A stretch of 64,000 bases of DNA. Source: Rubricoccus marinus. GTDB lineage: Bacteria; Bacteroidota; Rhodothermia; Rhodothermales; Rubricoccaceae. Below are positions 8,987-18,312 of the stretch, in pieces. Numbering within the stretch: position 1 is the first letter of the stretch; each line of letters opens with the position of its first letter. The notes beneath the pieces are model-generated. The model searched no databases. It saw only the letters and a program-made list of their open reading frames with translations, and was not told where the DNA came from. Location of the stretch: assembly GCF_002257665.1 (NCBI RefSeq), contig NZ_MQWB01000001.1, positions 1,273,828-1,337,827 of the forward strand, written 5' to 3'. Position numbers and translations under genes: made by a program.

Positions 8987-9069
8987 TGTCATCGCGAGGA
9001 GCGAAGCGACGTGGCGATCTGGGTGTGTGCTCGGCGTTTTGAGAGTGCGTCGCTACGCTCGCAATGACA
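8987..9069. repeat. REP-like inverted repeat between ccoN and ccoO
   Basis: Two imperfect arms of about 21-24 bases face each other: one begins TGTCATCGCGAG (8987) and the other ends CTCGCAATGACA (9069), both with a GCGACG core. They are separated by about 36 bases. The layout is that of a REP-type element lying within a transcript. Confidence 0.7.
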
Positions 9070-9172
9070 CCGGTTGGAAACGGCTAGGCGGAAGGCGCCA
9101 GAGGCCGCTGGCGGAGTGCGGGGCTCGGTGGGGCGCGAGGGGCTCACGGTGCGTCCCCTCACGCGGTACGAA

Positions 9173-10696
9173 TCACGCTTCTGCGAGCCTCTGGCGAGGC
9201 ACGGCGACGGCGGGATCGGGGAGCTCCTTTGGCGCGCGGCGGACGGTTTTCCACACGTTGACCATCATCAGCACGACGCCCAGCAAGTACAGCGACCCGC
9301 CGATCATGCGCACCCAGTACATCGGGATCACCTGCACGACGGTCTCGGTGAAGTCGGGGTAGACCAGGCGGCCGGCCTGGTCGAAGGCGCGCCACATGAG
9401 CCCCTGCGTCACGCCAGAGGCGTACATCGCGATGACGTAGAGCAGGATGCCGATCGTGCCGATCCAGAAGTGCGCGTTCGCCAGCTTCTGGCTCCACAGC
9501 GGCGTCCGCCAGAGGCGCGGGACGAGCCAGTAGATCATCCCGAAGGTCATGAACCCGTTCCAGCCCAGCGCGCCGCTGTGCACGTGCGCGATGTTCCAGT
9601 CCGTGTAGTGGCTCAGCGCGTTGACGGTCTTGATGCTGAGCAGCGGCCCCTCGAAGGTGGCCATGCCGTAGAACGTGATGCCGACGACGAACATCTTGAG
9701 GACGACGCTGTCGCGGAGCTTGTGCCACGCGCCGCGGAGCGTGAACAGGCCGTTGATCATGCCGCCCCACGAGGGCATCCAGAGCATAACGCTAAACACC
9801 ATGCCGAGCGTGGCGGCCCACTCCGGCACGGCGGTGTAGTTGAGGTGGTGCGGGCCGGCCCAGATGTAGATGAACACCAGGCTCCAGAAGTGCACGATGC
9901 TCAGCCGGTACGAGAACACGGGCCGCTCCGCCGCCTTGGGCAGGAAGTAGTACATCAGGCCCAGGAACGGCGTCGTGAGGAAAAAGGCGACGGCGTTGTG
10001 GCCGTACCACCACTGCACGAGCGCGTCCTGCACGCCCTTGTAGATCGGGTAGCTCTTCGTGAGCGAGACCGGGAACGCGAGGCTGTTGCCGATGTGGAGC
10101 ACAGCCACGGTCACGATCGTCGCGATGTAGAACCACAGCGCGACGTACATGTGCTTCTCGCGGCGGTGCCAGAGCGTCCCGAAGAAGTTGACCGCGAACA
10201 CCACCCAGACCACGGCAATCGCGATGTCGATGGGCCACTCCAACTCGGCGTACTCCTTGCTCGTCGTGATGCCGAGCGGGAGCGTGATGGCGGCGCTCAC
10301 GATGATGGCCTGCCACCCCCAGAAGTGGATCTTGGACATCGTGTCCGAGAACATCCGCGCCTTGCACAGCCGCTGCGTGCTGTAGTAGATGGCCGCGAAA
10401 ATGGCGTTGCCCGCGAAGGCGAAGATCACCGCGTTGGTGTGCAGCGGGCGCAAGCGGCCAAAGCTGAGGTACTCGCCCAGGTTCGCGCCCGGAAACGGCA
10501 GCTGGATCGCGAGCAGCAGCCCGACGAGCATCCCGACAAAGCCCCAGATCGTCGTCGCGACGACGAAGTAGCGCACGATCCGGTCGTCGTAGGAGAAGAC
10601 CTCGAAGCGCGAGGCCGTCGCGCCGCTGGCGCGCTCGCCAGAGGCGTGGGAGGAGACCCCGCCAGCGGCGGGGAGGGGCGTGGTGATCTCGGCCAT
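9173..10696 (-). CDS. ccoN: CcoN, catalytic subunit of cbb3 cytochrome oxidase
   Basis: A 507-residue haem-copper oxidase subunit I of the cbb3 (C) class with about twelve membrane helices. Conserved motifs include HTNAVIFAF (low-spin haem ligand), WWYGHNAVAFFLTTPFLG (copper ligand and active-site Tyr region), AGPHHLNYTAVP (the His pair) and HVHSGALGWNGFMTFG. These give the histidines expected for two b-type haems and CuB. The start is the ATG at 10696 (MAEITTPLP), since the frame further upstream encodes only Arg-rich filler. It is the first gene of the cco block, and two dyad sites (D, E) lie in the gap before it. Confidence 0.96.
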   Translation of the reverse strand: MAEITTPLPAAGGVSSHASGERASGATASRFEVFSYDDRIVRYFVVATTIWGFVGMLVGLLLAIQLPFPGANLGEYLSFGRLRPLHTNAVIFAFAGNAIFAAIYYSTQRLCKARMFSDTMSKIHFWGWQAIIVSAAITLPLGITTSKEYAELEWPIDIAIAVVWVVFAVNFFGTLWHRREKHMYVALWFYIATIVTVAVLHIGNSLAFPVSLTKSYPIYKGVQDALVQWWYGHNAVAFFLTTPFLGLMYYFLPKAAERPVFSYRLSIVHFWSLVFIYIWAGPHHLNYTAVPEWAATLGMVFSVMLWMPSWGGMINGLFTLRGAWHKLRDSVVLKMFVVGITFYGMATFEGPLLSIKTVNALSHYTDWNIAHVHSGALGWNGFMTFGMIYWLVPRLWRTPLWSQKLANAHFWIGTIGILLYVIAMYASGVTQGLMWRAFDQAGRLVYPDFTETVVQVIPMYWVRMIGGSLYLLGVVLMMVNVWKTVRRAPKELPDPAVAVPRQRLAEA

Positions 10697-10797
10697 ACAG
10701 GGCGGCAGGTGAGCGAACGCCACGAGGATCGCCAGCCTCTGGCGCGCGCCGTGCCGTGCCCCCCTGCCACCGCGCACCGGGAGCCCCCGCGGCGGGA

Positions 10798-10816
10798 CGT
10801 AGGGGTGAGCCCTACA
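10798..10816. promoter_or_regulatory. Dyad site D (operator candidate, ccoN/cupin gap)
   Basis: CGTAGGGGTGAGCCCTACA, with 40 bases between its start and the start of the related site E. Both lie between the divergent ccoN and cupin/haemoglobin units and could serve either. Confidence 0.6.
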
Positions 10817-10837
10817 GGCGCCGCTGCGGGAAACGCG

Positions 10838-10856
10838 CGTAGGGGCCGTGCCCACA
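10838..10856. promoter_or_regulatory. Dyad site E (operator candidate, ccoN/cupin gap)
   Basis: CGTAGGGGCCGTGCCCACA, a weaker copy of the same dyad. The 40-base offset from site D is close to four helical turns, so both would face the same side of the DNA. Confidence 0.5.
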
Positions 10857-10949
10857 GCGCGGTCGGAAAGCGCCCGGCGCGAGGTCGCGGCCCGCGCTCG
10901 CAGAAGAATGTGGGGCCGCTGCCGATGCTAGGGCCATCCAGTCTGAACG

Positions 10950-11253
10950 ATGACCACCTCGCTCTTCACCGACCCCGACTTCCTAGACGGCGCCATTGCA
11001 AGCCGCCTCCTGCTCAAAGCGGTGGGGGGCTCGGTCACCACCTTCGCCGTTGCCGCGGGCGAAGGTGGTGACTGAGCACTCGACGCCTCGGGAGGCGCTG
11101 CTCGTCGTGCTGCACGGAACGGCGGAGGTGGCCATCGATGGAACGCCCCACACGCTCGCCTCTGGCGAGGCGATTTACTTGCCGGCAGCGGTCCCGCACA
11201 GCGTTTACGCGCCAGAGGCCATGCGGATGCTTCTCGTCACGCTAGCGGCCTGA
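10950..11253 (+). pseudogene. Cupin-domain protein, broken by a +1 frameshift
   Basis: The first frame gives 41 residues (MTTSLFTDPDF...FAVAAGEGGD) and stops at 11073; the second frame continues from about 11064 with VVTEHSTPREALLVVLHGTAEV, a typical small cupin, to the stop at 11251. Removing one G at 11064-11065 joins them into a 100-residue cupin of normal length (FAVAAGE-VVTEHSTP). Such proteins have a single beta-barrel binding a metal through His/Glu; HSTPREA and PHSVYAPEA match the two cupin motifs. The extra base lies inside a perfect 15-bp inverted repeat (11034-11048 with 11058-11072). The haemoglobin gene follows 3 bases later. A sequencing error is possible. Confidence 0.75.
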
Positions 11254-11256
11254 CCC

Positions 11257-11715
11257 ATGACCGATCTCCAAACCGAGGACGACGTCCGCTCGGTTGTTCT
11301 TGCCTTCTACCGCGGAATGGAGACGGACCTGGTGCTGGGCCCGTACTTCGCGGGGCTGGACTGGGACGCGCACCTGCCCCGCATGGTCTCCTTCTGGTCG
11401 TCCAGCGTGTTTCAGACCGGGGCGTACCGCGGCCGCCCTTTTGCGCCCCACGCCCGGATGCCGGGCCTCTCGCGCGAGCATTTCGCGCACTGGGTGCGTC
11501 GCTTCCATCGGACGGTAGACGACCTGTTTGCCGGCGCGCAGGCCGATCTGCTAAAGGCCCGGGCCGAGCAGATCGCGGGCGTTTTCCAGGGCAAGCTCGG
11601 CCTCTGGCGGAAAGACGCCGCCTTGGACTATGCCGAGCCAGAGGTCCGTGCGCCAGAGGCTAGAGGCGAGCCAGCCAGAGCGTCCGACCGGTCGTCTGAG
11701 GGGCGCGAGAATTGA
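11257..11715 (+). CDS. Group III truncated haemoglobin
   Basis: A 152-residue protein; residues 1-125 match group III (P) truncated haemoglobins, with FYRGMETDLVLGPYF, FWSSSVFQTGAYRGRP and the downstream LSREHFAHWVRRFHRTVDDLF helix holding likely haem contacts. Such globins bind oxygen or nitric oxide and are often linked to microaerobic growth. The last 30 or so residues (from about EPEVRAPEARGEP) are not globin-like; they arise where copies of the nine-base word fall at the gene end and overlap the convergent subtilisin gene by 56 bases. It follows the broken cupin gene after 3 bases and shares the ccoN regulatory gap. Confidence 0.88.
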   Translation: MTDLQTEDDVRSVVLAFYRGMETDLVLGPYFAGLDWDAHLPRMVSFWSSSVFQTGAYRGRPFAPHARMPGLSREHFAHWVRRFHRTVDDLFAGAQADLLKARAEQIAGVFQGKLGLWRKDAALDYAEPEVRAPEARGEPARASDRSSEGREN

Positions 11716-12973
11716 CCGTGTTGCGGCTGGTGCGCCGGATGGTCTGCTGCACGGCGTCTGGGGAGGCGCCGGGGGCCTTCGCGAGGATCAGCGCAGCGGC
11801 TCCAGCGACGTGAGGTGCGGCCATCGACGTGCCGTCGAGGCGCGCGAAACGGCTACCATCGGCGGCGGAGACGACGCGGACGCCGGGGGCGAGCACGTCG
11901 ACGCGGCGGCCACGGTTGGAGAAATCGAACGCGAACAGGTGGCGGGAGTCCACGGCGCCTACCGTGATGGCGTCTTCGACGTGCGCTGGGGAGACGAGGG
12001 CGGCGTCTGTGGCGTCGTTTCCGGCCGAGATCACGACCGTGATTCCCTCGGCGAGGGCGACTTCCACGGCGCGGTCCAGCGCGTTGTGTTCCGTGGTGCC
12101 CGTGCTCGCGCCCAGGCTCATGTTGATCACCATCGGGCGCGACGGGTCGGCCCGTTTGGCTGCGATCACGTGATCCAGCGCCGCCAGGATCTGGCTCATG
12201 CGAGCCTGGCCGCTGGCGTCGAACACATCGAGCGAATGGACACGGGCGCCCGGAGCGACGCCGACCGTGCCGCTGCCGTCATCCTTTGCCGCGATGATAG
12301 CCGCGACGTGGTTGCCGTGGAGCGAGGAGCCGGGGCCGGCACCCTCTTGGAAGAACGTGGCGGACTCCACGACGTGAACGTCCGGGTGGTCCACGCCGCT
12401 ATCGATGACGTACACGTCTACGTCCACCGTGCCGGTGCCGTCGCCAGAGGCCGCGGACGAGCGGTGCCCGCCGACCATCTCGATGTTCCACGGCGTCATC
12501 TGGCCGCTAAACGTGGGGTCCGCGCCGAGAGCGAGGTCTCGGAGGCCTCCCGTGTAATCGTGCCGCAATGGGGCGTAGGGGTCGCCGAGGGAAGGCAGCG
12601 CAAACGAGATGTCGAACTCGACCGAAGCGACAAGGGGATTGATCTCAAGCAGCGTCGTGATGAGCGCGAGATCGCGGTTGGAGACGGTTATCGCGACGCC
12701 CGGCGTGCTGTCCTGGATGTAGCCACGGCGGCGCACGTCCTGTCCTCGAAAGACCTCGTCGGAGGCGACGAGAGGGTTGATCACGCTCGACACGAAGGTG
12801 ACGAACAGGTCCGTCGTACCAGAGGGCGAGCGTAGGAGACCGAGCTTGCCCGCCGACTCTGCGACCGAAAACTCTGCGACCGAGGATGGGGCACCGTCAC
12901 CCGAGGCGGGGCCTGCTGCATCGCAGCCGACGAGGAGCGCAACGCACAGGGCACAGGGGAAGAGAAACCGCAT
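11660..12973 (-). CDS. Subtilisin-like (S8) serine protease, lipoprotein
   Basis: A 437-residue secreted protease. The N-terminus MRFLFPCALCVALLVGC is a lipoprotein signal with lipobox LVGC. An inhibitor-I9-like propeptide region follows, then the S8 catalytic domain: Asp in YVIDSGVDHP (about residue 189), His in HGNHVA (about 220) and Ser in GTSMAAPHVAG (about 381). The His motif has Asn where most family members have Thr (HGTHVA). The start is the ATG at 12973, because only this gives the signal peptide. Its 3' end overlaps the haemoglobin gene on the other strand. Role: extracellular or envelope proteolysis; substrate unknown. Confidence 0.93.
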   Translation of the reverse strand: MRFLFPCALCVALLVGCDAAGPASGDGAPSSVAEFSVAESAGKLGLLRSPSGTTDLFVTFVSSVINPLVASDEVFRGQDVRRRGYIQDSTPGVAITVSNRDLALITTLLEINPLVASVEFDISFALPSLGDPYAPLRHDYTGGLRDLALGADPTFSGQMTPWNIEMVGGHRSSAASGDGTGTVDVDVYVIDSGVDHPDVHVVESATFFQEGAGPGSSLHGNHVAAIIAAKDDGSGTVGVAPGARVHSLDVFDASGQARMSQILAALDHVIAAKRADPSRPMVINMSLGASTGTTEHNALDRAVEVALAEGITVVISAGNDATDAALVSPAHVEDAITVGAVDSRHLFAFDFSNRGRRVDVLAPGVRVVSAADGSRFARLDGTSMAAPHVAGAAALILAKAPGASPDAVQQTIRRTSRNTVNSRAPQTTGRTLWLARL

Positions 12974-13160
12974 GTGACTAAGCCGAGAGGGTGGAGTGCA
13001 GACGAAACGCCTGTTCACGGAAGCATCGACATGGCCCCACGATAGTACAAGTAGGTGTGTTTCGCCAGGATGTGTCGGCGCCTCTCCTACACGCCGGCGC
13101 GTTGCCACGTGTGGCTACCTTCTGGCGTGGCTATCGTTGGGAGAAGGCTCCACCGCCTCC

Positions 13161-16100
13161 ATGACCCGCCACCTCTGGCGCTGTGCGTGCGTGATCACGT
13201 GCGCGATGGCGCTCCCGCTTCTCGCGCTCGCGCAGCCCGCAACCCTGGCCGACCTGGCTCCGGGCAAGGCGCTGACGCAGTACGTCGCCGACGCGTGGGG
13301 CAACGAAGAAGGGCTGCCCCAGAGCCGCGTGGAGGCCACCGCTCAGTCCTCGGACGGCTACCTGTGGTTTGGAACGCAGGAAGGGCTGGTCCGCTTTGAC
13401 GGCGTGACGTTTACGCCCATCGCGCGCGGTCCAGGCGGGCTCCCCAACGCCGATATCCGCGCGCTCGCGCCCGGCGCCGAAGGCGGCATGTGGGTCGGCA
13501 CGCGGCGCGGCGGCCTCGCCTACGTGGACCGCGACCTTGCCGTGCGCGTCGTCGCTGCGCCAGAGGCGTTGCCGCACCCGGCCGTCGGGGCCCTCGCCTC
13601 TGGCGCCGACGGCACCCTCTGGATCGGCACTTTTGACGGTCTGTGCCGACGCCCGGCGGCTCCGCCAGAGGCCGAGGCGGAGATCGAGTGCTTCGGGACC
13701 GAGGAGGGGTTGCCGCACGCGCACATCCGCGCGCTGCTCACCGACGCGGCGGGCGTCTGGGTCGGCACGCGCGGAGGGCTGGCGCGCATCCGCAGCGGGC
13801 GCATCCGGTCCTACACGCCCGCCGGGGGCGCCGCGGCCGAGCCCGTCGGGGCGTTGGCCGCCGACGCCCGGGGCGGGCTGTGGATCGGCCCGCTGAGCGA
13901 TCACCCGCTGGGCTACCTCCGCGGTGGCGTCTTGCGCCAGAGGCCTGAGGCGGACGCCACGGGCGGATTCGAGACCGAGGCGCTCCTCGTCGACCGCCTC
14001 GGGACGCTGTGGGTCGGCACGGCGGGGGGCGGGCTCGTCCGCGCCAGAGGCGCCGAGCGCTCAACGTTGGACGCGGCCTCTGGCGCCGACCTCTCGGTCG
14101 TGCTCGCGCTCCTGCGCGACCACGAGGGGAGCCTCTGGGTCGGGACGGCCGGCGGCGGCCTCGCGCGGCTCCGCGACGCCCCGTTTACGCCCATCACCTC
14201 GCGCGAGGGGCTCCCTGACAACCGCGCCTATACCGTTTCAGCCGACCCGCGCGAAGGCGTGTGGGTCGGCACCACGGGGGCTCGCGTACGTCGCCAGAGG
14301 CCGCGTCCAGCGAACGTTGACCTCCGCCGACGGCCTCCTCGCCGACGACGTCTCGGCAGTCTACGCCGCGCGCGATGGGACGGTCTGGGCGGGGATCGAG
14401 GCGGAGGGCCTGTGCAGGGTGCGCGGGGGGCGCGTGCTGAACTGCCTCGCGGAAGGACGCGGGCTTCCGGACCCGTTCGTGATCTCGCTAGCGGAGGACG
14501 CGAGCGGCCGCCTCTGGATGGGCACGGGAACGGGCCTCCACGTGTGGACCGACACGGCCTTCGAGCCACGCGGCGACGTAGACGCCCCGGTGGCCTCCAT
14601 CGCCTCTGGCGCAGACGGCGCACTGTGGATCGGGACCTACGGGCGGGGCCTCTTGCGGTACGTCGAGGGCGCCACCGCTGAGCCGGTCGCGGGGACCGAG
14701 GCCGACAACGTGCTCACCATCCACGCGCGCGAGAGTGGCGCCGTTTGGGCCGGAACGGACGGCGGCGGCCTCCTCCGCCTCGACCCCGCGACCGGCGAGT
14801 TGCTCCGCGTGGGGGGCGTCAACGGGCTCCCGTCCGACATCGTCCCGCAGGTCCTCGAAGACGCTAGCGGGTACCTCTGGATCACGTCCAACCGGGGCGT
14901 GGTGCGCGTGGCGCCAGAGGCCTTGGAGGCGGCGGCGCGCAACAACACGCGGGCGCCTCTGGCGCTGTTCGGCCGTGCCGATGGGCTCCCCTCGGCGGAG
15001 GCCAACGGGGGCAGCCAGCCCGCGGGCGCCATCGCCCGGGACGGTACGCTTTACGTCCCCACCAACGGCGGCGTGGCCGCGCTCGACCCGGGCCGCATCC
15101 GCAGCAACAACCGGCCGCCGCCGGTTTCCATCGAGCGGTTTGTCGTGGACGGTGAGCCCGTCCCGCTCCGCGGCGCCCCTATCGTGCTCGCCCCGGGGGC
15201 AGCGGAGTTCGAACTGGACTACGCGGGGCTGAGCACGTTCGCGCCGGCCCAGGTCCGCCACCGCTTCCGGCTGGACGGCCGCGACGAGCGCTGGACGGAG
15301 GCCGGGTCCCGCCGGGAGGCGTTCTACACGGACCTCGCGCCCGGCGACTACACCTTCCGCGTCCAGGCCGCCAACAACGACGGCGTGTGGAGCGAGACCG
15401 ACGCGACGGTCCGCTTCCGACTAAAGCCTCATTTCTGGCAAACCGGTTGGTTCCTCGCGCTTTGCGTGCTCGCCGCGCTTGGCCTCGCGTTCGGAGCCTA
15501 CCGCCTGCGCACGGCGCGGCTACGCGCCCGCTCGGTGGAGCTGGAGGGCCTCGTGGACGCCCGTACGCGCGAGCTGGCCGAGGAGAAGGCGCAGGTGGAA
15601 TGGCTCAACAGCGAGCTCTCTAACCTCAACGCCACGCTTCAGGACAAGGTGAGAGAGCAGCTTTCGGAAATCGTCCGGGGCTCACGGCTTCGGAAGTACT
15701 TCCCCAAAAAGGTCGTCGACAAGATTCTCAATCAGGAGGAGGACGTGACAGTCGCCAGCGAGCGTCGCCGCGTGACCATCGTTTTCTCCGACCTCGCCGG
15801 CTTTACGAGCCTCTCCGAGGCGATGCCGCCAGAGGCCGTCACCGCGCTTCTCAACGAGTACCTCAACGTAATGGTGGCCCTCGTGGACGATCACGGCGGC
15901 ACCCTGGACAAGTTCATGGGCGACGGCATCATGGTCCTCTTCGGCGCCGCCGACCCCATGGCGCCTCAGGAGCAGGCCCAGCGTGCGCTCGCGATGGGCG
16001 TCGAGATGCAGCGCGCCATGCGGAGGCTTCTGGCGGACTGGCGCGCGCGCGGCATGGCGCACCCGTTGGACCTCCGCATCGGGCTCCATCAGGCCGACGT

Positions 16101-16359
16101 GACTGTCGGCAACTTCGGCTCGGACGAGCTGGTGGAGTTCACCGCCATCGGCCGCGGCGTCAACCTCGCGGCGCGGCTGGAGAGCGCCTGCGCGCCCGGC
16201 GGTGTGCTGGCCTCTGGCGAGATCCGCTCGCTTGCGCCAGAGGCGTTCGCGTTTGGCCAGGCACAGGAGCTCTCGCTGAAAGGCATCGATGGCACCGTTC
16301 GCGCATTCCCGGTAGACGTTGCCGGAGGCGACGGACTCGCTGGGAGCCCGCCCGTTTGA
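13161..16359 (+). pseudogene. Propeller sensor/class III adenylate cyclase, frameshifted
   Basis: A signal peptide (MTRHLWRCACVITC...) precedes a long beta-propeller of two-component-regulator type with many W-VGT-GGL repeats, then a Y_Y_Y domain (GDYTFRVQAANNDG), one membrane helix, a coiled coil and a class III nucleotide cyclase domain (VFSDLAGFTSL, DKFMGDGIMVLFG, NLAARLE). The propeller/Y_Y_Y front end usually drives a histidine kinase; here it drives a cyclase. Frames change at a run of five G near 14274-14278: GTT then GLAYVARG. The span is 3199 bases, one more than a multiple of three, so one extra G (or two missing) explains it. The intact protein would be 1065 residues. Sequencing error, phase variation or decay are all possible. 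Confidence 0.8.
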
Positions 16360-16390
16360 TCCCATGCCTCTGGCGGGACTTCGGTGATGC

Positions 16391-18175
16391 CTACGCCGGA
16401 GGTTCAGAATCCACCTTCGGCGCCAGAGGCGTTTCGTCGGAGGGTAGGGCGCCTGAGTCCCCCGTCGCCGCGTCGGTGCTCTCTACCGCCGCGTCGGGAG
16501 GAGGCGCTGGGGGCTCGACCAGCAGCCGGACAAGGTCCGGCTCGGTGCCGGGGCTGAGGCGGAACGGCCCGACGCGGGGCTCGTCGCCGCCGAGCGCCTC
16601 GCCCAGCGTCCGCTCCGACCACGTCGGCGCGGGTAGGCCAAAAAAGCGGTGGAGCTGACCAAGCGTGGCGGAGCGGGCGAACTCGATGGCGAGGCCGGGC
16701 GCCAGAGGCGGCGTCTCCGCGGCCGGATCGAACAGGCGGTCCACGAGCGGCTGAAGATCGGACCGCACGGCGACGAACACGTGATCGCCGGGGCGCAGCG
16801 TCGTCGGGCCTCGCGGGACGATGACGGCCTCGCCGCGCACGACGAGCATAACGGCGGCCCCGTCGGGCAGCGCGAGGTCGCGGAGCGCCTGACCGGCCAC
16901 GCGAGCCGAGGGGGGCACGGTGTAATCGACCACGTCTCCGTTGAGGTGCCGCAGCGCGTGGATCTCGACGCTGACCGGCGGCGAAGGGTCGGCCGGGCGG
17001 CCGATTCCCAGCCGCCGCGCTACGGCGGAGAGCGACCACCCTTGGGCCAGCGCCGATACCAGCACGACAAAGAACACGACGTTGAACAGCAGCTCGGCGC
17101 CCTCCACGCCAGCCAAGAGTGGGAACGTGGCGAGGGTAATGGGAACGGCGCCTTTGAGGCCGCCCCACGAGAGGAACGCAACCTCGCGCGCGTCAAACCC
17201 GAACGGGAGAACGGACGCGGCGACCGCCAGAGGCCGGGCGACAAAGACGAGCACGAGGGCGATCGCGAGCCCCTCTGGCGCCACGTCGATAAGGCGGCTC
17301 GGGAAGCTGAGCAGGCCCAGCAGCACGAACAGCGCGATCTGGGACAGCCACGCCGCCGCGTCGAGGACGAGAAGGGTTCCGCGCCGGAACACGAGGCGGC
17401 CGTTGCCGAGCACGATCCCCGCGAGGTAGACGGCGAGAAAGCCGCTGCCGCCTAGGACGGCCGCGCCTCCAAAGGCGATAAGCCCGAAGGAGGCCGCAAG
17501 CACGGGGTAGAGCCCCGGCGCGTCCAGCCCGGCGCGCTCGACGGCCCACGACGCCACCCGCCCCACGCCGAGCCCGACGGCGGCCCCGACGCCGAACTGC
17601 AGCACAAGCAGAAGAACGAGCGACCCCACCGATCCGGCTGTCCCCGCAGCCAACCCCGTCAGCCCGACTGTGAGGAACAGGGCCATCGGGTCGTTCGAGC
17701 CGCTCTCGACCTCGAGCGTGGCTCCGAGCCGATCGGGAAGCTTGAGGCCGCTGGCGCGGAGGACGGAGAACACCGCCGCGGCGTCCGTCGAGCCGACAAT
17801 GCCGCCCAAGAGCATGCCGTGCAGGAGCGGGAGGTTGAGCACCCAGGCCGCCGCCAGGCCGGTCAAGCCCGCCGTGAGCGCCACGCCGACGGTCGAGAGC
17901 GAGAGCGCGGGCCGCCACGCCGTGCGGACCGAGGCGAGGCTCGTTTGCAGCCCGCCGTTGAACAGGATGAGCGCGAGTGCCACCGTACCCAACCCGTTCG
18001 CGAGCGCGTAGTCCTCGAACGCCACGCCACCGAGTCCCTCGGAGCCGGCCGCCATTCCCACGCCCATAAACAGAACGAGAACGGGCAAGCCGAGACGCGC
18101 AGAAATCCGGCTCGACGCGACGCCGAGGGCGACCAGCGCCCCGACGAGGAGCATCCCGGCGGCGACAGACGGCAT
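16391..18175 (-). CDS. K+/H+ antiporter of the NhaP2/CvrA type
   Basis: A 594-residue CPA1-family antiporter. About the first 390 residues form twelve or so membrane helices, with GSTDAAAVFS and ESGSNDPMALFL carrying the acidic residues of the ion site. A cytoplasmic TrkA-C (RCK-C) domain follows around residues 400-490 (VVDYTVPPSARVAGQALRDL), then a short C-terminal domain of the NhaP2/CvrA type. It would exchange potassium for protons in pH or osmotic balance, in keeping with a marine host. The start is the ATG at 18175. It runs convergent to the cyclase gene, with only 31 bases between their ends. Confidence 0.9.
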   Translation of the reverse strand: MPSVAAGMLLVGALVALGVASSRISARLGLPVLVLFMGVGMAAGSEGLGGVAFEDYALANGLGTVALALILFNGGLQTSLASVRTAWRPALSLSTVGVALTAGLTGLAAAWVLNLPLLHGMLLGGIVGSTDAAAVFSVLRASGLKLPDRLGATLEVESGSNDPMALFLTVGLTGLAAGTAGSVGSLVLLLVLQFGVGAAVGLGVGRVASWAVERAGLDAPGLYPVLAASFGLIAFGGAAVLGGSGFLAVYLAGIVLGNGRLVFRRGTLLVLDAAAWLSQIALFVLLGLLSFPSRLIDVAPEGLAIALVLVFVARPLAVAASVLPFGFDAREVAFLSWGGLKGAVPITLATFPLLAGVEGAELLFNVVFFVVLVSALAQGWSLSAVARRLGIGRPADPSPPVSVEIHALRHLNGDVVDYTVPPSARVAGQALRDLALPDGAAVMLVVRGEAVIVPRGPTTLRPGDHVFVAVRSDLQPLVDRLFDPAAETPPLAPGLAIEFARSATLGQLHRFFGLPAPTWSERTLGEALGGDEPRVGPFRLSPGTEPDLVRLLVEPPAPPPDAAVESTDAATGDSGALPSDETPLAPKVDSEPPA

Positions 18176-18294
18176 GACGTGAGAGGGAGGCGGAGAGGGA
18201 GCGAAAACAACCCTCTACGGGCGTCCCCACCGTTGGTGCCTCTGGCGCGTACCCGTTTCTCGTGTGGACGCCGTGCCGAGCGCCGTCTCGCCAC

Positions 18295-18312
18295 GCCTCT
18301 GGCGCCAGAGGC
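18295..18312. repeat. Inverted pair of the nine-base word at response-regulator end
   Basis: GCCTCTGGCGCCAGAGGC, directly after the stop codon of the LuxR-type regulator on the minus strand; a terminator is plausible. Confidence 0.85.

Noticed and set aside
10905-10930. TGTGGGGCCGCTGCCGATG before the cupin gene as another dyad
   Set aside because: Only the left half matches the six-site form.
13067-13092. TGTCGGCGCCTCTCCTACA before the cyclase gene as an operator copy
   Set aside because: Only the outer bases fit; the GGGG/CCC core is missing.
18205-18230. A seventh TGTAGGGG-type dyad (GTGGGGACGCCCGTA on the minus strand)
   Set aside because: The spacing between the GGG and CCC halves is one base shorter and the outer TGT/ACA ends do not match.
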